Below, in pieces: positions 45,135 to 54,216 of a stretch of 64,000 nt of DNA. The stretch is from NCBI GenBank assembly GCA_036823295.1, contig DAISGD010000001.1, forward strand, positions 1-64,000, read 5' to 3'. Made by a program: the position numbers and the translations under genes. The DNA comes from UBA4742 sp002403895 (GTDB lineage: Bacteria > Actinomycetota > Acidimicrobiia > Acidimicrobiales > Acidimicrobilacustridaceae). Numbering within the stretch: the first letter of the stretch is position 1; each line of letters opens with the position of its first letter. The notes beneath the pieces were generated by a model. The model worked only from the letters and a program-made list of their open reading frames with translations. It did no database searches and was not told the DNA's origin.

Positions 45135-47159
45135 TCAGGCGGTGCGTCGACCGCGAATCAGCTCACGGCGCTGCTCGAGGAAGTCGACGAGCACGTAGTC
45201 CCCCAACGTCTCGGGCGTGGTGAAGAACGCCCGCCCGCGGTTGAGCTGGGTCAGCTTCTCCACGAACTGACGCAGGTGCTGGGTGGGGTCCAGCATGAAC
45301 GTGTTGATGCGGATGCCGTCGCGGGTGCAGCGGGCCACCTCCTTCAGCGTGGCGTCGACCGTCTCGCGGACCGGGGGGTAGTTGAAGAACACATCGCCCC
45401 GCTCGGTGATGTGGGCCGTGGGCTCGCCGTCGGTGATCATGATGATCTGCTTGGTGCCGCTCTGGCGGGCCAGCAGGCGCCGGCTGATCTGGAAAGCGTG
45501 CTGCATGTTGGTGCCGTAGACGAAGTCCCAAGACACCTCGGGCAACTGCTCGGCCTTGAGTTCGCGGGCCACCTCGCTGAACCCAACGATGCCCAGGTAG
45601 TCGCGCGGGTACTGGCTCGAGATGAGCGAGTGCAGCGCCATGGCCACCTTCTTGGCCGGCAAGAAGTTGTCCCGCATGGGCATCGACAACGACAGATCCA
45701 GCATCAGCACGGTGCTGGAGCGAACCAGCTGCTCCGTGCGCTCGACCTCGAAGTCGTCGGGCGTCAGCGACACCGGTGTGCCTCCGCCCGTTCGCCGGAT
45801 GGCATTGCGCACCGTGCGCTCGATGTTGAGGTTGAACGGGTCGCCGAACTCGTAGGGCTTGGTGTCGTAGTCCCGCTCGTGGCCGACGCCGGTGCGCTCC
45901 AGCTCGTGGCGGCCGATCTGGTTGCTGTCCATCTTCTTGAACAGGTCGCTGAGGGCGTTCTGCCCGATACGGCGGATCCCCCGAGGGGTCAGCTCGAAGC
46001 GACCCTCCTTGTTCTCGATGAGGCCGGCCTCCTCGAGCTGGCGGGCCAACTCCGACATGCGATCGAGGCTCTCCGCGGCGGCGTCACCCAACAGCTCGCG
46101 CGCTCGATCAAGGTCGACCTCGGCCAGCGCCCCGGGCGAGGTCGCGCCCCGTAAGAGGTTCTCCAGCTGATCGATGTCTCCCAGCTCCTGCATCATCTGG
46201 GCCGCCTCGGCAAAGCCGAGCGGATCCTGCCCGCTGAAGTCGTAACTACGACCCCATCCCTTCTGGGGGAAGAGGTTCTGCAGGTTCTGACCGAGTTGGT
46301 CCATCTGCCAGCGCAGGTCCATGTCCTCGAGCAGCTGTTCGGACAAGCCCTGGAGCTGCGCCCGCTGTTCGGGGGTCATCGAGTTGAGCATGGCCTGCAT
46401 GGCCGCCATGCGTTCCGCCATGATCTCCAGCAGCTCGTCGAGGGTCTCGGGGTTCTCCGGGAAGAAGTCGCCGAAGCGCTCCATGAAGGAGGCGAAGTCG
46501 GGCTCCTCACCCCGCTGGCGCTGCTCGAGCATCTCGTTGAGGGCCGACAGCATGTCCTTCATGCGAGCCATGTCCTCGGCTGAGATGTCGCTCATGGCCC
46601 CGGCCATCTGGTTGAAGTAGCTCTGGGTCAGCTGTTGGCGGAGCTGGTCGAGCAACTCCTCGAACTTCTCCCGGGCCTCGCTGGAGGTGAACTCGTAGTT
46701 CTGGAGGTCCTTGACCTGACCGGCCAGATCCGGCGACAACATGTCGAGCTGGAGCTGGCGCTCCGCCACGACCTGGTCGGTGATCTCCTGGCGGCGCTGG
46801 TCTCCCGCTTCGCCCGCCTCGCGGGCCTCGGCCGCCAGCTCGTCCAGCGCGCCGCGCTCCATGTCGACGACATCGCGCAGCTCCTGGGCGATGTCGTCGT
46901 ACACCCCGCCGAGGTCGTAGCGCTCCAGCTCGTCGCGGCGTTTGCGCCGGAGCTTCTCCAGCATCTCCCGGATGCCCTGGATGCGCTCACCGTTTTGGTC
47001 CTTGAAGCCCGACTGCATCATCCGGCGCAGAGCGGCGTTGAGATCGCCGTGGTACAGCAGGTCGTCGGTGATTTCGCCGAAGATGTCATCGGCGCTGAAC
47101 TCGAAGCCGACCTGCGAGCCGTCCCAGCGCGAGTAGAGCACTCTGCGAGGCGTGGTCAT
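45135..47159 (-). CDS. Large VWA-domain protein (CoxE/ChlD-like)
   Basis: The 674-residue protein has a long helical, Gln/Glu/Met-rich N-terminal two thirds (~50-400) and a C-terminal von Willebrand A domain (~460-650). The MIDAS motif DLSLSM is complete, and the later metal residue is in MITDGEPT. There is no signal peptide, so it is cytoplasmic. Such proteins normally work with a MoxR-type AAA ATPase in metal insertion or complex assembly, but no ATPase gene is adjacent here. ATG at 47159; the divergent acyl-CoA dehydrogenase operon starts 138 bp away. Confidence 0.87.
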   Translation of the reverse strand: MTTPRRVLYSRWDGSQVGFEFSADDIFGEITDDLLYHGDLNAALRRMMQSGFKDQNGERIQGIREMLEKLRRKRRDELERYDLGGVYDDIAQELRDVVDMERGALDELAAEAREAGEAGDQRRQEITDQVVAERQLQLDMLSPDLAGQVKDLQNYEFTSSEAREKFEELLDQLRQQLTQSYFNQMAGAMSDISAEDMARMKDMLSALNEMLEQRQRGEEPDFASFMERFGDFFPENPETLDELLEIMAERMAAMQAMLNSMTPEQRAQLQGLSEQLLEDMDLRWQMDQLGQNLQNLFPQKGWGRSYDFSGQDPLGFAEAAQMMQELGDIDQLENLLRGATSPGALAEVDLDRARELLGDAAAESLDRMSELARQLEEAGLIENKEGRFELTPRGIRRIGQNALSDLFKKMDSNQIGRHELERTGVGHERDYDTKPYEFGDPFNLNIERTVRNAIRRTGGGTPVSLTPDDFEVERTEQLVRSSTVLMLDLSLSMPMRDNFLPAKKVAMALHSLISSQYPRDYLGIVGFSEVARELKAEQLPEVSWDFVYGTNMQHAFQISRRLLARQSGTKQIIMITDGEPTAHITERGDVFFNYPPVRETVDATLKEVARCTRDGIRINTFMLDPTQHLRQFVEKLTQLNRGRAFFTTPETLGDYVLVDFLEQRRELIRGRRTA

Positions 47160-47244
47160 GGGCCGAGGGTACCGGGCACAGCCCCGACACGACGGCCCCA
47201 GTCGACAAGGCTGCGTCTACGCGGTTGACTGAAGAGCGACGGAC

Positions 47245-47258
47245 TAGAACTTGTTCTG
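47245..47258. promoter_or_regulatory. KstR-like operator TAGAACTTGTTCTG
   Basis: The inverted repeat AGAAC-TT-GTTCT matches the core of the mycobacterial KstR operator (TnnAACnnGTTnnA) at every fixed position except the last A, here G. It lies 39 bp upstream of the first of two acyl-CoA dehydrogenase genes of the ChsE/FadE type. KstR represses sterol catabolism genes in mycobacteria and rhodococci; the regulator gene itself is not in this window. Confidence 0.65.
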
Positions 47259-47296
47259 ATTTTAGCGCAATGCCCTGCGCCTCGAGGGGAAACCCG

Positions 47297-48475
47297 ATGT
47301 ACATCGGTTACACGGCCGACCATGAAGCCCTGCGACGGGAGTTGCGGGCCTACTACGAAAACCTGCTCACACCCGATCTCGTGCGGGAGCTGGCCCACAG
47401 CGAAGGCGTCGGCCCGGTGTCACGCGGCGTCGTGCGCCAGATGGCGGCCGACGGCTGGTTGGGCATCGGCTGGCCCGAGGAGTACGGCGGGCAGGGCCGG
47501 GGCTTCATCGACCAGTTCATCTTCTTCGACGAGTCGATGCGGGCCGGCGCCCCGGTCCCCATGCTGACCATCAACTCGGTAGCCCCCACGATCATGAAGT
47601 ACGGCTCCCCGGAGCAGAAGGACTTCTTCCTGCCCAAGATCCTGGCCGGCGAGATCCATTTCTGCATCGGCTACACCGAACCCGACGCCGGCACCGATCT
47701 GGCGTCGTTGAAGAGCCGCGCCGAGCGCGACGGTGACGAATGGGTCATCAACGGCCAGAAGATCTTCACCAGCCTGGCCACTGACGCCGACTACGTCTGG
47801 TTGGCGGTGCGCACCAACCCTGAGGCGTCGCGTCACAAGGGCATCTCGATGATCATCGTGCCCACCGATACCCCCGGCTTCAAAGCGGTGCCGATCCAGA
47901 ACTTCGGCAACTTCAACACGAACTACACGTTCTACGAAGACGTGCGGGTGCCCTACGACAACGTGGTCAAGGGCGAGGGCCAGGGCTGGCCGCTGATCAT
48001 GGAACAGCTCAACCACGAGCGGGTCACGCTGTGCTCTTCGGGAATCATGGAGCGCGCCCTCGACGACGTGACGCGCTACGCCCAGGAGCTCCAACTCCCC
48101 GACGGTCGGCGCGTCGTCGACGAGCCGTGGGTGCAACAGGACCTGGCCTGGGTCCACGCCCGGGTCGACGTCCTGCGGATGCTCAACTGGCAGGTGGCCT
48201 GGCATGCCGAGAACGGTGATTCACTCGACCCGGCGGCGGCCTCCGCGGTCAAGGTGTTCGGCACCGAGTTCTACATGGAGGGCCTGCAGAAGCTGCTCGA
48301 GATCCTCGGCCCGGTGGCCAATGTTCGTGAGGGCTCACCGGACGCCGCGCTCCACGGGCGGCTGTCGAACCTGCTGCGAGGTCTGCACGTGCTGACCTTC
48401 GGCGGGGGCACCAACGAGTTGCAGCGTGACCTGATCGCCATCTTCGGCCTGGGCCTGCCCGGGTCCCCCCGCTGA
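47297..48475 (+). CDS. Acyl-CoA dehydrogenase, catalytic-type subunit of a ChsE-like pair
   Basis: The 392-residue flavoprotein has the flavin loop GYTEPDAGTDLASL (~125-138) and C-terminal GGGTNELQRD. The YEGT catalytic Glu is replaced by Gly, but Glu241 in LNHERV aligns with the helix-G catalytic Glu of isovaleryl-CoA-type enzymes. Steroid side-chain dehydrogenases FadE26/28 use this variant. A GAGGGGAA ribosome site precedes ATG 47297. It is followed after 25 bp by a partner gene lacking that Glu. The KstR-like box upstream supports sterol or similar polycyclic substrates. Confidence 0.87.
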   Translation: MYIGYTADHEALRRELRAYYENLLTPDLVRELAHSEGVGPVSRGVVRQMAADGWLGIGWPEEYGGQGRGFIDQFIFFDESMRAGAPVPMLTINSVAPTIMKYGSPEQKDFFLPKILAGEIHFCIGYTEPDAGTDLASLKSRAERDGDEWVINGQKIFTSLATDADYVWLAVRTNPEASRHKGISMIIVPTDTPGFKAVPIQNFGNFNTNYTFYEDVRVPYDNVVKGEGQGWPLIMEQLNHERVTLCSSGIMERALDDVTRYAQELQLPDGRRVVDEPWVQQDLAWVHARVDVLRMLNWQVAWHAENGDSLDPAAASAVKVFGTEFYMEGLQKLLEILGPVANVREGSPDAALHGRLSNLLRGLHVLTFGGGTNELQRDLIAIFGLGLPGSPR

Positions 48476-48500
48476 GTTCACGAGAGGGACGGCCGACACC

Positions 48501-49628
48501 ATGGATTTCGCACTTTCGGAAGAACAACAGGCCATTGTCGAGCTCGGCTCGCAGATCCTGGGCGACCTGAGCGCCCCCGAGCGCCTGCGTCAGATCGAAG
48601 CCGGTGCCGACTGGTTCCATCGCGACCTGTGGGCTGAGCTGGCCAAGGCAGAACTGCTCGGCATCGCCCTGCCGACCGAGGTTGGCGGCGGTGGCTTCGG
48701 GTTCCTGGAAGCCTGCCTACTGCTCGAGCGCCAGGGTCGGACCGTCTCCCCCGTGCCGTTGGTGAGCACCCTGGTGGCGGCGCTGGCCATCGCCGAGTTC
48801 GGCTCCGCCGATCAACAAGCGACCTGGTTGCCCGGCGTGATCGCCGGCGACACCATCGTGACGGTGGCGCTCGCCGAGGTGGGCGCCGATGCCCGCGACC
48901 CCCAGCTCGGCGCCGTGCCCGAGCGGGGTGGATGGGTGCTCTCCGGGGCGAAGACCGCGGTGCCGGCCGTCCATGTGGCCGGGGCCGTCATCGTCCCCGC
49001 CCGGGACCCCGGCGATGCCATCCGCCTGTTCGTCGTGCCCACCGATGCCCCGGGCCTCTCGCTCGAACGCCAAGACACGTTCAACCACGAGCCCCAGTTT
49101 CACCTCGACTTCGACGGTGTCGTGCTCGCAGCCGACGCGGAGCTCGCCGGTTCGACCACCACCGGCCAGGCCCCCATCGACTGGATCGTCGACCGCGCCA
49201 TCGTCGGGCTGTGCGCCATCGCCTCAGGAGTGAGCGAGGCCGGCATGCGCCTCACCGCGGGCTATGTGGTGGAGCGCAAGCAGTTCGACCGCGCCATCGG
49301 CACCTTCCAGGCAGTCGGCCACCGCATGGCGGACTGCTATGTCGACAACGAGGCCATCCGGCTGGCTATGTTGCAGGCGGCCAGTCTGCTGGGCCAGGGC
49401 GTCACGGCCGACGACGAAGTTGCGGTGGCCAAGTACTGGGCTTCTTATAGCGGCAGCCGAGTCGGTCATGCCGTGCTCCACCTGCACGGAGGCATCTCCA
49501 TCGATCTCGACTACCCCGCCCACCGCTACTTCCTGTGGGCCAAGCAGATCGAGTTCCAGCTCGGCGCGGCCGGCCCTCAGCTGGCCCGCCTCGGGCGGTC
49601 ACTGGCCGGCGAGCCCGTCCGCGCCTGA
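48501..49628 (+). CDS. Acyl-CoA dehydrogenase, partner subunit of a ChsE-like pair
   Basis: The 375-residue protein is an acyl-CoA dehydrogenase homologue of the FadE27/29 type. It has HLHGGISIDLDYPAHRYFLW, with the HGG segment that contributes to FAD binding across the subunit interface. The middle-domain flavin loop is degenerate (ALAEVGADARD instead of TEP-AGSD), and neither catalytic Glu position is filled. This fits the alpha2-beta2 ChsE enzymes, where two unequal chains form one active site. It lies 25 bp after its partner. Confidence 0.87.
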   Translation: MDFALSEEQQAIVELGSQILGDLSAPERLRQIEAGADWFHRDLWAELAKAELLGIALPTEVGGGGFGFLEACLLLERQGRTVSPVPLVSTLVAALAIAEFGSADQQATWLPGVIAGDTIVTVALAEVGADARDPQLGAVPERGGWVLSGAKTAVPAVHVAGAVIVPARDPGDAIRLFVVPTDAPGLSLERQDTFNHEPQFHLDFDGVVLAADAELAGSTTTGQAPIDWIVDRAIVGLCAIASGVSEAGMRLTAGYVVERKQFDRAIGTFQAVGHRMADCYVDNEAIRLAMLQAASLLGQGVTADDEVAVAKYWASYSGSRVGHAVLHLHGGISIDLDYPAHRYFLWAKQIEFQLGAAGPQLARLGRSLAGEPVRA

Positions 49629-49634
49629 GCGACC

Positions 49635-50855
49635 ATGACCTTCCCCGATGGCTTCTGGTGGGGCACGGGGGCATCATCGACACAGGCCGAGGGGGCCGCG
49701 CCCCGTAGCGACTGGTACGGGTGGGAACAGGCCGGCAAGGTCCCCGCTTCGGGTGAAGGCAACGGGTTCGCCCGGCGCTACGCCGAGGACTTTCAGCTCT
49801 ACGCCGAGCACGGCCTCACCCACCATCGCCTGTCTCTGGACTGGGCCCGTCTCGAACCAGAGCCGGGCCGGCGCGACCCGGCCGCGGTGGAGCACTACAC
49901 CGACATGCTCTGCGCCGCCCGCGACGCGGGGATCTCGGTGTGGGCGTGCCTGCACCATTTCACCCTGCCCGGCTGGTTCAGTGAGGACGAGGGGGGGTTC
50001 ACCGACCGCCGGGCCCGGGGCCGGTACTGGCACCGCCATGTGGATTGGGTGGCCGAGACGTTCGGGGACCTGATCTACGGCTGGAAGCCGATCAACGAGC
50101 CGCTGGCCTATGCCCTGACCGGTTGGCGCTGGGGGGTCCACCCCCCGGGCCGGCGCGATGAATCTGCCTTTGCCGAAGTGCTGGAAGCGACCCATCTGGC
50201 CAATCACGAGGCCTGGCGGCTGCTGCGCAGCGGCGACCAACCGGTAGCGACGATCCACAACCTGACCCCGATGTTCCCGGCCACCCGGGGAACGAATCCC
50301 GATGAGCTGACCAAGGCCGAGGCCCGGACCCGCCAACTCGACGACTACGGCTGGTGCTGGGCCCGGGCCCTGCGCGACGGCGTGTTGCAGGTTCCCGGCC
50401 GGGCCCCGGTCGAGTTGGACGATCTGGCCGGCTCCTTCGACTTGGTCGGTTTCTCCTACTACGCGGCGCAGGCCGTCTTCACCGATGGGTTCGGTCCCTA
50501 TCCGGCGGATGCCCGGGTGGGCCCCATGGGCTACGCCCCCTGGGCCGAGGGCCTGGGCATCGTGATGCGCCGTCTGGCCGAAGAGCTCCCGGGCCGAGCA
50601 CTGCTGATCGATGAGTGCGGCGTCGGCACCGACGACGACACCTGGCGAGTCGAGATCCTGCGCGACTCCCTGGCCCAGGTGGACGATGCGCTGGCCGACG
50701 GGATCGACCTGCGCGGGTTCTTCCACTGGACCGGCGTCGACAACTACGAGTGGGGCTTCGGCTTCGACGTCGCCTTCGGACTCTTCGACCGGGACCGCAA
50801 CGCCCGCCCCAGCGCCGCGCTGATGAAGGGCTGGGCCAGCGGCGTGCCAAGCTGA
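49635..50855 (+). CDS. Glycoside hydrolase family 1 (beta-glucosidase-like)
   Basis: The 406-residue TIM barrel has the GH1 N-terminal FPDGFWWGTGASSTQAEG, the acid/base Glu155 in PINEP, and the nucleophile Glu327 in LLIDECG (usually ITENG). Cytoplasmic: no signal peptide. It would cleave beta-linked glucosides or similar sugars. It is unusual to find it 6 bp behind a dehydrogenase pair, and a glycosylated sterol substrate is conceivable but speculative. Four bases separate it from rpiA. Confidence 0.9.
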   Translation: MTFPDGFWWGTGASSTQAEGAAPRSDWYGWEQAGKVPASGEGNGFARRYAEDFQLYAEHGLTHHRLSLDWARLEPEPGRRDPAAVEHYTDMLCAARDAGISVWACLHHFTLPGWFSEDEGGFTDRRARGRYWHRHVDWVAETFGDLIYGWKPINEPLAYALTGWRWGVHPPGRRDESAFAEVLEATHLANHEAWRLLRSGDQPVATIHNLTPMFPATRGTNPDELTKAEARTRQLDDYGWCWARALRDGVLQVPGRAPVELDDLAGSFDLVGFSYYAAQAVFTDGFGPYPADARVGPMGYAPWAEGLGIVMRRLAEELPGRALLIDECGVGTDDDTWRVEILRDSLAQVDDALADGIDLRGFFHWTGVDNYEWGFGFDVAFGLFDRDRNARPSAALMKGWASGVPS

Positions 50856-50859
50856 CCCC

Positions 50860-51525
50860 ATGAGCGAACCCGTAGCCAAGGAAGCCGCCGGACGCCACGC
50901 CGCCGGCTACGTGACCGACGGGATGCGGGTCGGGCTCGGCACCGGGTCGACCGTGCACTTCACGATCGTCGCCCTCGGCGAGCAGTCCCTCGACATCGTG
51001 TGCACCGCCACCTCGGATCAGACCCACCAGCTGGCCGCCTCCCTGGGATTGCGGATCGTGAGCCCCGATGAGATCGGTGGCCTCGACATCGCCATCGACG
51101 GCGCCGACGAAGTCGACCCGGCGTTCAACCTCACCAAAGGCGGCGGCGGCGCCCACACCCGCGAGAAGCTGGTGGCCCAGATGGCACCCCGCTTCGTCGT
51201 GGTCGTTGATCAGTCCAAGCTCGTCGACCACCTGGGTCCGTTTGGCACCCCGCTCGAAGTGCTCGACTTCGCGCCGGGCATCGTCGCCGGACGGGTCCGT
51301 GCCCTAGGCGCCACCGACGTGACCACCCGCGACCGGCGCAGTGACAACGGCAACCTGCTTATGGATGCCCACTTCGTTTCCATCGACGACCCGCTTGCCC
51401 TGGCCACCGAGCTGGCCGCCGTGCCGGGCATCGTCGAGCACGGAATCTTCCCGGGTTCGATGGTGGAGCGCGTCGTTGTCGCCGGCGCCGACGGCGTGCA
51501 GGAGCTGGCACACCAACGACATTGA
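50860..51525 (+). CDS. rpiA: Ribose-5-phosphate isomerase A
   Basis: The 221-residue protein has the RpiA motifs: GLGTGST (25-31), DGADEVD (~80-86), KGGGGA with HTREK, and SDNGN. It interconverts ribose-5-phosphate and ribulose-5-phosphate in the pentose phosphate route. It is co-directional with the GH1 gene and ends the unit before a long non-coding stretch. Confidence 0.95.
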   Translation: MSEPVAKEAAGRHAAGYVTDGMRVGLGTGSTVHFTIVALGEQSLDIVCTATSDQTHQLAASLGLRIVSPDEIGGLDIAIDGADEVDPAFNLTKGGGGAHTREKLVAQMAPRFVVVVDQSKLVDHLGPFGTPLEVLDFAPGIVAGRVRALGATDVTTRDRRSDNGNLLMDAHFVSIDDPLALATELAAVPGIVEHGIFPGSMVERVVVAGADGVQELAHQRH

Positions 51526-52242
51526 GAAGCACTCAGGTAGGCCCAAGGACATCTGGCCAGTTGTTACAGAACGGTGACATGCGAGCCACACAAACGCTCG
51601 GTATCGAAACGGTGGATTTCCGGTGAACGCGCGGAGAGTGGTGGTACCGCTGCGTTCAATGGTGGAGTCCACGCACTGTCGATATATCCACCACGCATCG
51701 TCGACATTTAAACTACGCACCGCGCGCATATTGTTGCGATCCCATGGCAGAACGCGCGCGGAGAGCGTTTGCCACCGCAACCGTTCAGCCTTGACAGCCC
51801 GACACGTCTGTAGTGACCTCTGAGCGAACAGGCACGGACAGAGACTGGTCGAAGACACACCGTGCCAAGGGATCCACATCGGGCTGAGGGGCTCGGAGAC
51901 GTGATTGGGCGAGGGGATTCGAGGTGCGTCGGGCTCTCAGAGTCCGGAGGCAACGGGCCCCGTTGCGGAGGGGTATCCGATGTTGCTGACGGTCAGGTTG
52001 GACTCGCGCCGCCAGGCGCTGGTGAATGTGGGATCGCTACCACAGCCTGGCCCGCGCCGTCACGGCCGCTCGCCTGGACTGGACCTCCGAGGGTGCGGGG
52101 CAACCGGGTCAGAGCTGGTCCCGTGCTCGGCGCGGGGGTACTCGATCGACGCACGCCCTGAGCCGCACGCCCTGAGACGCATGCCCTGAAGACCGGCCGC
52201 GGGATCAACCGCCGCCCAAACTCAAACACGGAGCGCTACACC
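51526..52242. other. 717-bp non-coding region before the surface-glycan operon
   Basis: No convincing gene is seen. The first ~300 bp is noticeably richer in A/T than the neighbours (for example around 51675-51735). An imperfect direct repeat is present: GAACGCGCGGAGAG at 51625-51638 and a close variant at 51750-51765, each followed 15-20 bases later by a CCGC..GTTCA segment. A 14-bp tandem repeat sits near the right end. It probably contains the promoter of the operon at 52243. Confidence 0.55.
52151..52192. repeat. Three tandem 14-bp repeats (GCACGCCCTGAGCC type)
   Basis: Units lie at 52151-52164, 52165-52178 and 52179-52192; the third has several changes. They are 50-90 bp upstream of the glycosyltransferase-kinase start and could be in its leader. 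Function unknown. Confidence 0.7.
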
Positions 52243-54216
52243 ATGAGAAGAGACGCTGAGGCCCGACGAGTGCCGATGCACAACATCGACGCGATCGATT
52301 CGTTGCAAGTAGCCGCCTCCCTGCGCAGGGGCCCGTTGGGGGCCAAATGCGTGGGCGGGCAGAGTGCGGGACCGGAGACGAAGCCACCGCTCGTGTCGGT
52401 GATCGTGCCGAGCCGCAACGAGGTCGCCAGCCTCCCGGTCCTCCTCGAGCGCCTTTCGGCTCTCGACATGGGACGGCCGATCGAGATCGTTGTGGTGGAT
52501 GACAGCGACGACGACACGGCCCTTGTCGCCGAGCGCACCGCCGCGGGCATGCGACGCCCGAACTGCCGCATCGACATCGTCCACCGATCGGGTCCCGACC
52601 GGCAGGGGGGGCTCTCCGGCGCGGTCGTCGCCGGCATACGGGCGACGACAGGTCGGTGGATCTGCGTTATGGACGCGGATCTCCAACATCCGCCTGAGTT
52701 GATCAGGGAGATGCTGGATGTGGCCATCAACGAGGACCATGATGTCGTCGTCGCGTCCCGCTACTGCGGCGGCGGCTCGAGCGCGGGGCTGGGAGGGAGG
52801 TATCGCCGGGTGACATCGCGCTCCGCCACGGCCGCCGTCAAGCTCTTCCTCCCCGGCGGCCTCAACGGCCTGAGCGACCCCATGAGCGGGTTCTTCGTGG
52901 TCGCCCGAGACCGCATTGAGGTCGACCGGCTACAGCCCCGCGGCTTCAAGATCCTCCTCGAGATCCTCGGGCGGCACCCCGGGTTGAGGATCGCCGAGCA
53001 CCCCTTCCGATTCGAGACACGATACGCGGGTCAGAGCAAGACCTCCCTCTCACACGGAGTGGACCTGGGTCGGCAACTGGCCGATCTGCGCCAGAGCACG
53101 AAGAAGCGATCCACTCGCCGGTACCTGTACGACATCCATCGCATCGTCGGCGTCGAATCCGACCGACTTCTGCCCGAGTTGGCCAAGTTCGAGGTGACTC
53201 GCCTCACGCCTGGGCCGACGATCCGGGTTCACGTCTGTCGTCTCGCCGGTCTGCCGAAGGGCGAGAACATCGACCTGACCCGGGACCCCCCTTCTGTGTC
53301 CTACGTCGAACGAATGGGGTTCGGCGTGCGGGTCCAGGTCGACGGACCGGAGATCGACGTCGAAGTGACGCCGTACGTCGCCCGGTCGCCGCACGTGCTC
53401 TACACAAACGTCGTCGAGCCCTTGCTGCGATGGCACCTCGTGGGCCTCGACCACGCGCTCGTCCACGCCGCCTGCGTAGCCGCCGGGGACGACGCCTACC
53501 TGGTCACGGCGCGCACCGACACCGGCAAGACGACCACGATGCTCAAGGTGCTCGACAAGGCACGCCTCAAGTTCCTTTCCGACGACCTGGTGGTCGTGCG
53601 CCGCGACGGGACCGTCCTCACCTACCCCAAGCCGCTCACCATCAGCGCCCACACCGTCCACGCTCTGAAGGAGACGAACCTGAGCCGGTTGGAGCGGATG
53701 GCTCTCGTCCCCCAGAGCCGCCTACACAGCCGCGAGGGACGCCAGTTCGCCTTCTTGCTCACCCGGTACCGGCTACCCGTGGCCAGCATCAGCACCATGA
53801 TCCAGCGCCTGGTGCCACCACCCAAGTACCACGTCGAGCGTCTCGTCCGCGGGGTCCGCACCGGTCAGTCGGCGCGGCTTCGAGGGATGTTCGTCATCGA
53901 GCGCGGTGGCAAGGGTAGCGAGGCTCTCCCGCCGCACCGGGCGCTGGAGATCCTGTTCGCGAACTGCGAGGACGCGTTCGGGTTCCCGCCGTATGAGACC
54001 CTCGAACGGATGCTGCACGCCGTCAGCGAGGACGACCTGCGCTCAGCTGAGCACGCCATCATCACCGAGGCACTCGCTGGCGTCCCCACCGAGCTCATGC
54101 GCAGCGAGACCCTTGACTGGGCCGATCGGATCGCCGGCCGGATCGCCGCCCGGACGCCAGCCGGGGCGTCCCCAGCCGAGCGTTCCCAGGAAGGTCTCTA
54201 CCAGAGGGCTCCCTGA
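52243..54216 (+). CDS. GT2 glycosyltransferase fused to HPr-kinase-like P-loop domain
   Basis: A 657-residue protein. Residues ~50-265 form a GT-A domain of the dolichyl-phosphate-mannose-synthase type: VSVIVPSRNE, DDSDDD, the metal-binding MDADLQHP (D144/D146), and SDPMSGFFVV. After a linker, residues ~385-560 resemble the HPr kinase/PEPCK-like P-loop fold: HAACVAAGDDAYLVTA, then ARTDTGKTTT (K429; first Gly replaced) and LSDDLVVV with YPKPLTIS. No membrane helix. Prediction: transfer of a sugar to a polyprenyl phosphate plus a phosphotransfer or nucleotide-dependent step. I know no characterised protein with this fusion. The stop overlaps the next ATG by 1 nt. Confidence 0.82.
   Translation: MRRDAEARRVPMHNIDAIDSLQVAASLRRGPLGAKCVGGQSAGPETKPPLVSVIVPSRNEVASLPVLLERLSALDMGRPIEIVVVDDSDDDTALVAERTAAGMRRPNCRIDIVHRSGPDRQGGLSGAVVAGIRATTGRWICVMDADLQHPPELIREMLDVAINEDHDVVVASRYCGGGSSAGLGGRYRRVTSRSATAAVKLFLPGGLNGLSDPMSGFFVVARDRIEVDRLQPRGFKILLEILGRHPGLRIAEHPFRFETRYAGQSKTSLSHGVDLGRQLADLRQSTKKRSTRRYLYDIHRIVGVESDRLLPELAKFEVTRLTPGPTIRVHVCRLAGLPKGENIDLTRDPPSVSYVERMGFGVRVQVDGPEIDVEVTPYVARSPHVLYTNVVEPLLRWHLVGLDHALVHAACVAAGDDAYLVTARTDTGKTTTMLKVLDKARLKFLSDDLVVVRRDGTVLTYPKPLTISAHTVHALKETNLSRLERMALVPQSRLHSREGRQFAFLLTRYRLPVASISTMIQRLVPPPKYHVERLVRGVRTGQSARLRGMFVIERGGKGSEALPPHRALEILFANCEDAFGFPPYETLERMLHAVSEDDLRSAEHAIITEALAGVPTELMRSETLDWADRIAGRIAARTPAGASPAERSQEGLYQRAP

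Noticed and set aside
51862..52161. 99-codon plus-strand frame in the non-coding region before the glycan operon
   Set aside because: Gly/Arg/Pro-biased composition, no ribosome site, overlapping equally long frames in another phase.
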